From assembly GCA_900548635.1 (NCBI GenBank), contig URLP01000096.1, positions 1 through 7,013 of the forward strand: 7,013 bases of DNA, written 5' to 3'. The notes beneath the pieces are model-generated. The model saw only the letters and a program-made list of their open reading frames with translations. It did not search any database and had not been told where the DNA came from. Made by a program: the position numbers and the translations under genes. This document shows positions 6,816 to 7,013 of this stretch, in pieces. The DNA comes from an uncultured Megasphaera sp. Its GTDB lineage: Bacteria > Bacillota > Negativicutes > Veillonellales > Megasphaeraceae. Numbering within the stretch: position 1 is the first letter of the stretch; the number at the start of each line of letters is the position of its first letter.

Positions 6816-6840
6816 TAGGGGCGCCCATAACCGGGCGCCC
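6815..6840 (+). repeat. GTAGGGGC palindromic element A
   Basis: After GTAGG, two copies of the self-complementary octamer GGGCGCCC (6819-6826 and 6833-6840) flank a 6-base loop (ATAACC) and can form an 8-bp all-GC stem. No T-run follows directly (the next bases are GCTTTGCG), so it is a poor intrinsic terminator, though it could block 3' exonucleases and protect the dap mRNA. It shares its opening with element B, about 55 bp downstream, and looks like a dispersed intergenic repeat. Confidence 0.6.
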
Positions 6841-6869
6841 GCTTTGCGTTTGGAGAGAATCTTTTCAAT

Positions 6870-6914
6870 GTAGGGGCCCGCACGTGGCGGGCCCTTATCT
6901 TTTTGATTTTTTTT
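6870..6914 (+). terminator. Probable intrinsic terminator of the dap operon (GTAGGGGC element B)
   Basis: GGGCCCGC (6874-6881) pairs perfectly with GCGGGCCC (6887-6894) around the loop ACGTG. Flanking TAG/TTA bases extend the stem to about 11 bp with one G-U pair. TTATCTTTTT follows, then GA and a run of eight T (6907-6914). This is the standard stem plus T-tract form and sits between dapA and the tRNA promoter. Its 5' arm starts GTAGGGGC like element A, so it may be a repeat recruited as a terminator. Confidence 0.75.
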
Positions 6915-6925
6915 GCAAAAAAGTG

Positions 6926-6954
6926 TTGACATATTCCTGTTTTCTTGTTATTAT
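6926..6954 (+). promoter_or_regulatory. Strong promoter for the tRNA gene
   Basis: TTGACA (6926-6931, perfect) and TATTAT (6949-6954, 5 of 6) are 17 bases apart. An A-run (6917-6922) lies just upstream, in the position of an UP element. Transcription would start near 6960-6962, about 22 bases before the tRNA. Such near-consensus promoters are usual for stable RNA genes. Confidence 0.8.
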
Positions 6955-6982
6955 ATATGAGTCGTCAGGAACGACAAGATAT

Positions 6983-7013
6983 GACTCGGTAGCTCAGCTG
7001 GATAGAGTGACTG
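6983..7013 (+). tRNA. tRNA gene, 5' part only (possibly tRNA-Arg)
   Basis: The sequence starts with a 7-base acceptor strand GACTCGG (6983-6989), then TA, the D-stem GCTC (6992-6995), the D-loop AGCTGGATA (6996-7004) and the closing strand GAGT (7005-7008, with one G-U pair). The anticodon stem begins at about 7010 and the window ends there, so the anticodon is not visible. The 5' half resembles Firmicutes arginine tRNAs, but identity is only a guess. A strong promoter lies immediately upstream. Confidence 0.85.

Noticed and set aside
6983..7013. tRNA as an integration (att) site of a mobile element
   Set aside because: Only the 5' part of the tRNA is present, and there is no integrase, phage-like gene or repeated tRNA 3' end in the window.

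Overview
This window looks like an ordinary chromosomal housekeeping region of a moderately GC-rich, low-GC-lineage (Firmicutes/Bacillota) bacterium. The gene order, the AGGAGG-type ribosome binding sites and the protein motifs fit a member of the Negativicutes, with a Megasphaera/Veillonellaceae-like organism my best guess. The genus is an inference from general feel, not from a search. All supported genes are on the + strand.

Region 1 (1-3893) is a tightly packed cluster: the 3' end of tlyA (rRNA 2'-O-methyltransferase family), nadK (NAD kinase), mnmM (ytqB-type tRNA wobble-uridine methyltransferase), argR (arginine repressor) and recN (DNA repair SMC-like ATPase). Genes abut or overlap by up to 29 bp, so translation is probably coupled. 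The tlyA-argR-recN core is the same neighbourhood found in Bacillus subtilis (yqxC-ahrC-recN); nadK and mnmM sit inside it here. The recN reading frame is broken near codon 106. The two halves are otherwise intact, and the break is best explained by loss of about 22 bp.

Region 2 (3894-6787) is a separate transcription unit. It starts with a near-consensus promoter (TTGACG-17-TATAGT) and carries dapB, asd and dapA with gaps of 28 and 24 bp. Together these encode aspartate-semialdehyde dehydrogenase, dihydrodipicolinate synthase and dihydrodipicolinate reductase, three steps of the diaminopimelate/lysine route that feeds peptidoglycan and protein synthesis.

Region 3 (6788-7013) is non-coding. 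It holds a short heptamer repeat, two GC-rich hairpins that both begin GTAGGGGC (the second followed by T-runs and probably the dap operon terminator), then a consensus promoter (TTGACA-17-TATTAT) and the 5' end of a tRNA gene cut by the window edge.

I see no mobile element, CRISPR array, toxin-antitoxin pair or defence system. The points worth a second look are the recN lesion, the two heptamer/GTAGGG intergenic repeats, and an AT-rich island inside mnmM that contains a promoter-like sequence.
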